8,273 nucleotides of DNA from an uncultured bacterium (GTDB lineage Bacteria; Bacillota; Clostridia; Oscillospirales; Butyricicoccaceae). The notes under the pieces were generated by a model. The model saw nothing but the letters and a program-made list of their open reading frames with translations, did no database searches and was not told the DNA's origin. Shown here piece by piece: positions 6,651 through 8,273 of this stretch. Location: positions 1 to 8,273 of the forward strand of contig CAJMOV010000077.1 in NCBI GenBank assembly GCA_905215125.1, given 5' to 3'. Both the position numbers and the translations under genes were made by a program. Positions within the stretch are counted from its first letter, which is position 1; the number at the start of each line of letters is the position of its first letter.

Positions 6651-7367
6651 TCAGCGTGTTTTTTCCCAGCCGGCCAGAGGATAGCGCTGAATGGCGCCGA
6701 AAATACGCTGGCGCAGGTCGTGGTACTCATGCTCCAGCTCGCGCAGGAGGGCCTTGATTTCTTCCCGCTTGGTGTGCTTATCGGCAGGGCAGAGGTTTTT
6801 GACCAGGGGAAGCTGCTGTCGCCTAGCAAAATTGCTCACCTGACGCTCGGGGATATAAAGCAGCGGGCGGATGACGGTCACTCCCATGCGGTCCAGATAG
6901 GTGAGGGGGTAAAAGCAGTTGATGCGCCCCTCATAAAATAAGGAGAGCATGAAGGTTTCCACCGCGTCGTCATAATGGTGGCCCAGGGCGACCTTATCGC
7001 AGCCCGCTTCCAGCGCGGCGTTGTTGAGGGCGCCGCGGCGCATTTTGGCGCACAGGGCGCAGGGGTTCTTTTCCCTGCGGTATTCAAACAGGATTTTTCC
7101 AATATCTGTCTGCTTGATAATATAAGGGACTCCAATAGCCCTGCAGAAATCAGCGACGGGGGAAAAGTCCATGCCTTCATACCCGGCGTCAAGCGTAATG
7201 GCCGTCAGCGTAAAAGGCTGGGGGTAAAAGCGGCGCAGCTCGGCCAGCACGGCGAGCAGCGACAGGGAATCCTTACCGCCCGAGACGCCGACGGCAATGC
7301 GGTCGCCCGGCTTTATCATCTGGTAGTCGTCGATGCACTTGCGTGCAAGAGACAGCATTTTCTGCAC
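6651..7367 (-). CDS. ttcA: TtcA-family tRNA 2-thiolation enzyme (PP-loop ATPase)
   Basis: A cytosolic PP-loop ATPase that adenylates a tRNA base, by family 2-thiocytidine at position 32, for sulfur insertion. In 238 residues: the PP-loop SGGKDS at 29-34; the CALC pair C103 and C106 followed by KMRRGAL; GHHYDDAVET at 129-138; and a third cysteine C193 in NLCPADK. The three cysteines are the TtcA iron-sulfur cluster ligands, and CxxC-x3-RRG plus GHHxDD separates it from TilS, which lacks them. It is shorter than E. coli TtcA (about 311), missing N- and C-terminal extensions, as is common in Firmicutes homologues. The start is GTG at 7367, with GGAG 9 nt upstream; the ATG at 7369 is out of frame. 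It is transcribed alone, divergently from rplM. The family is firm, but the modified base is less certain because related PP-loop proteins modify other positions. Confidence 0.85.
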   Translation of the reverse strand: MQKMLSLARKCIDDYQMIKPGDRIAVGVSGGKDSLSLLAVLAELRRFYPQPFTLTAITLDAGYEGMDFSPVADFCRAIGVPYIIKQTDIGKILFEYRREKNPCALCAKMRRGALNNAALEAGCDKVALGHHYDDAVETFMLSLFYEGRINCFYPLTYLDRMGVTVIRPLLYIPERQVSNFARRQQLPLVKNLCPADKHTKREEIKALLRELEHEYHDLRQRIFGAIQRYPLAGWEKTR

Positions 7368-7402
7368 ATTGATCAGCTCCGTGGATAGATTGCACAGCCC
7401 TT

Positions 7403-7431
7403 ATTCTATCATACCGCGCAGCCGCTGGGAA
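7403..7431 (-). promoter_or_regulatory. Extended -10 promoter for ttcA, inverted near copy of the rplM promoter
   Basis: On the minus strand TTCCCA (7426-7431), a 17-bp spacer and TAGAAT (7403-7408), with TATGA before the -10 box. The whole 29-bp element matches the rplM promoter element at 7538-7566 in 23 positions when read on opposite strands. The predicted leader before the GTG at 7367 is about 30 nt. Confidence 0.6.
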
Positions 7432-7448
7432 GAAAAATAAAAGTGAAA

Positions 7449-7476
7449 TTGACATGGAGAAAAAAAGAGATATCAT
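7449..7476 (+). promoter_or_regulatory. Possible upstream rplM promoter
   Basis: TTGACA (7449-7454), a 16-bp spacer and TATCAT (7471-7476). The -35 is perfect and the -10 matches five of six positions, but there is no extended element. It would add about 90 nt to the rplM leader. Tandem promoters are common before ribosomal protein operons; this one is weaker evidence than the site at 7538. Confidence 0.4.
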
Positions 7477-7514
7477 GAGAAACAGAGAGATAGAGAGTGA
7501 TATGGAGCGTATAA

Positions 7515-7528
7515 ATCAAATATTTGAT
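7515..7528. repeat. 14-bp perfect palindrome upstream of the rplM promoter
   Basis: ATCAAATATTTGAT is its own reverse complement and lies 9 bp upstream of the -35 box at 7538, roughly -45 to -58 from the predicted start. That position fits an AT-rich UP element or an operator. No protein is known to me to bind it. Confidence 0.5.
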
Positions 7529-7537
7529 AAAAAAGTG

Positions 7538-7566
7538 TTGACAGCGGCTGCGGGGTGTGATATAAC
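7538..7566 (+). promoter_or_regulatory. Main promoter of the rplM-rpsI operon
   Basis: Perfect TTGACA (7538-7543), a 17-bp spacer and TATAAC (7561-7566), with TGTGA before the -10 box. This is the best promoter in the window, as expected for ribosomal protein genes. The leader is about 40 nt, too short and unstructured for the L13 ribosomal leader RNA known in Firmicutes. Confidence 0.8.
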
Positions 7567-7612
7567 TAGCAAAGTGAAAAAATCATTTGAAAATAGAACC
7601 GGAGGAGAAACC

Positions 7613-8044
7613 ATGTCCACATTTATGGCCAAGGCGGAGAAGCTCGAACGCAAGTGGTATATTCTGGACGCAGCCGGCAAGCCCCTGGGCAGGACGGCAG
7701 CGGTCGCCGCTTCCATTCTTCGCGGCAAGCACAAGCCCGAATACACCCCCCACGTCGACTGCGGCGATTTTGTCATTATCGTCAACGCCGATAAAGCCGT
7801 GCTGACCGGCAAGAAGCTGCTGCAGAAGTATTACCGCACCCATTCCGGCTACGCCGGCGGGCTGAAGGAAGTACAGTACAAGACCCTGATGAACGAACGG
7901 CCCGAGCTGGCTGTAAAGCTGGCCGTCAAGGGGATGCTGCCCAAAAACAGCATCGGCCGCTGGTCGCTGGGCCGGCTGAAAGTTTACGCCGGTCCCGAGC
8001 ACAAGCAGCAGGCGCAGAAGCCCGAAGCCTGGTGCGCGGAATAA
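7613..8044 (+). CDS. rplM: 50S ribosomal protein L13 (uL13)
   Basis: Structural protein of the large ribosomal subunit that binds 23S rRNA early in assembly. Its 143 residues match the family (about 142-145). Diagnostic stretches are KWYILDAAGKPLGR near the start, ILRGKHKPEYTPHVDCGDFV at about 36-55, LTGKKLLQKYYRTHSGY, and the KGMLPKNSIGR and VYAGPEHKQQAQKPE segments near the end. The frame is open upstream to 7454, but ATG 7613 has GGAGG 7 nt upstream and gives the normal N-terminus; the earlier codons lie in or before the promoter. It is followed after 16 nt by rpsI, the usual L13-S9 pair, so both are made at equal rates from the promoter at 7538. Confidence 0.98.
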   Translation: MSTFMAKAEKLERKWYILDAAGKPLGRTAAVAASILRGKHKPEYTPHVDCGDFVIIVNADKAVLTGKKLLQKYYRTHSGYAGGLKEVQYKTLMNERPELAVKLAVKGMLPKNSIGRWSLGRLKVYAGPEHKQQAQKPEAWCAE

Positions 8045-8060
8045 GGGGAGGTAATTGAGC

Positions 8061-8273
8061 ATGTATACACCGAAAAAGGCATATTTTTACGGAACGGGCA
8101 GAAGAAAAAGCTCGGTGGCCCGTGTCAAGCTCATCCCGGGCGGCACCGGCGTCATCACCATTAATGGCCGCGATATCGACAATTATTTCGGCCTGGAGAC
8201 GCTCAAGTTCATCGTCCGTCAGCCGCTGGAGGCTGTCGGGATGACCGGCAAGTTCGACCTGGATGTTAAGGTC
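8061..8273 (+). CDS. rpsI: 30S ribosomal protein S9 (uS9), N-terminal part
   Basis: Small-subunit ribosomal protein whose C-terminal tail reaches the P-site tRNA; that tail lies outside this window. The 71 visible codons show the family signatures YFYGTGRRKSSVARVKL at residues 8-24, TINGRDIDNYF at about 35-45, and LKFIVRQPL at about 49-57, about half of the usual 130 residues. ATG at 8061 has GGGGAGGT 9 nt upstream. It is 16 nt behind rplM with no terminator or promoter between, so the two are co-transcribed. Confidence 0.97.
   Translation, partial: MYTPKKAYFYGTGRRKSSVARVKLIPGGTGVITINGRDIDNYFGLETLKFIVRQPLEAVGMTGKFDLDVKV

Noticed and set aside
7573..7612. L13 ribosomal leader RNA (autoregulatory structure known before rplM in Firmicutes)
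   Set aside because: The leader from the main promoter is only about 40 nt and A-rich, with no stable stem that I can draw.

Overview
The window reads as chromosomal DNA from a GC-rich, strictly Gram-positive-style bacterium, most likely a Clostridia member of the Oscillospirales/Ruminococcaceae type. This is an inference. It rests on strong AGGAGG-type ribosome binding sites, extended -10 promoters with the Bacillus/Clostridium TRTGn motif, intrinsic terminators with long T tracts, a CBS-pair protein resembling Firmicutes DarB/CbpB, and the protein sequences themselves. No mobile element, CRISPR array, tRNA or rRNA was seen.

Layout. (1) Positions 1-1086, minus: a GlmU-family protein with a normal acetyltransferase beta-helix but a shortened, degenerate uridylyltransferase half. 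It runs off the left edge, and a terminator-like hairpin lies inside its last codons. (2) 1087-1380: a divergent intergenic region with one extended -10 promoter for each direction. (3) 1381-5895, plus: a probable operon of two tandem peptidase T paralogues (about three quarters identical by eye) followed by acetoacetyl-CoA synthetase, closed by a strong bidirectional terminator. (4) 5980-6435, minus: a small protein of two CBS domains. (5) 6651-7367, minus: a compact TtcA-type tRNA 2-thiolation enzyme. (6) 7368-7612: a divergent promoter region in which the ttcA and rplM core promoters are near copies of each other in inverted orientation. (7) 7613 to the right edge, plus: rplM-rpsI, the conserved L13-S9 ribosomal protein operon, cut by the window end.

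How the genes may work together. The plus-strand operon pairs cytosolic tripeptide hydrolysis with ATP-dependent activation of acetoacetate. This fits an organism that imports peptides and handles ketogenic carbon, but the link is inferred from co-orientation only. The GlmU-like protein belongs to UDP-GlcNAc and cell-wall synthesis, the CBS protein to nucleotide sensing, and TtcA, L13 and S9 to translation. I did not find a clear, previously undescribed system. The items most worth a second look are the half-degenerate GlmU with a hairpin in its coding end, the pepT-pepT-aacS operon, and the mirrored ttcA/rplM promoters.
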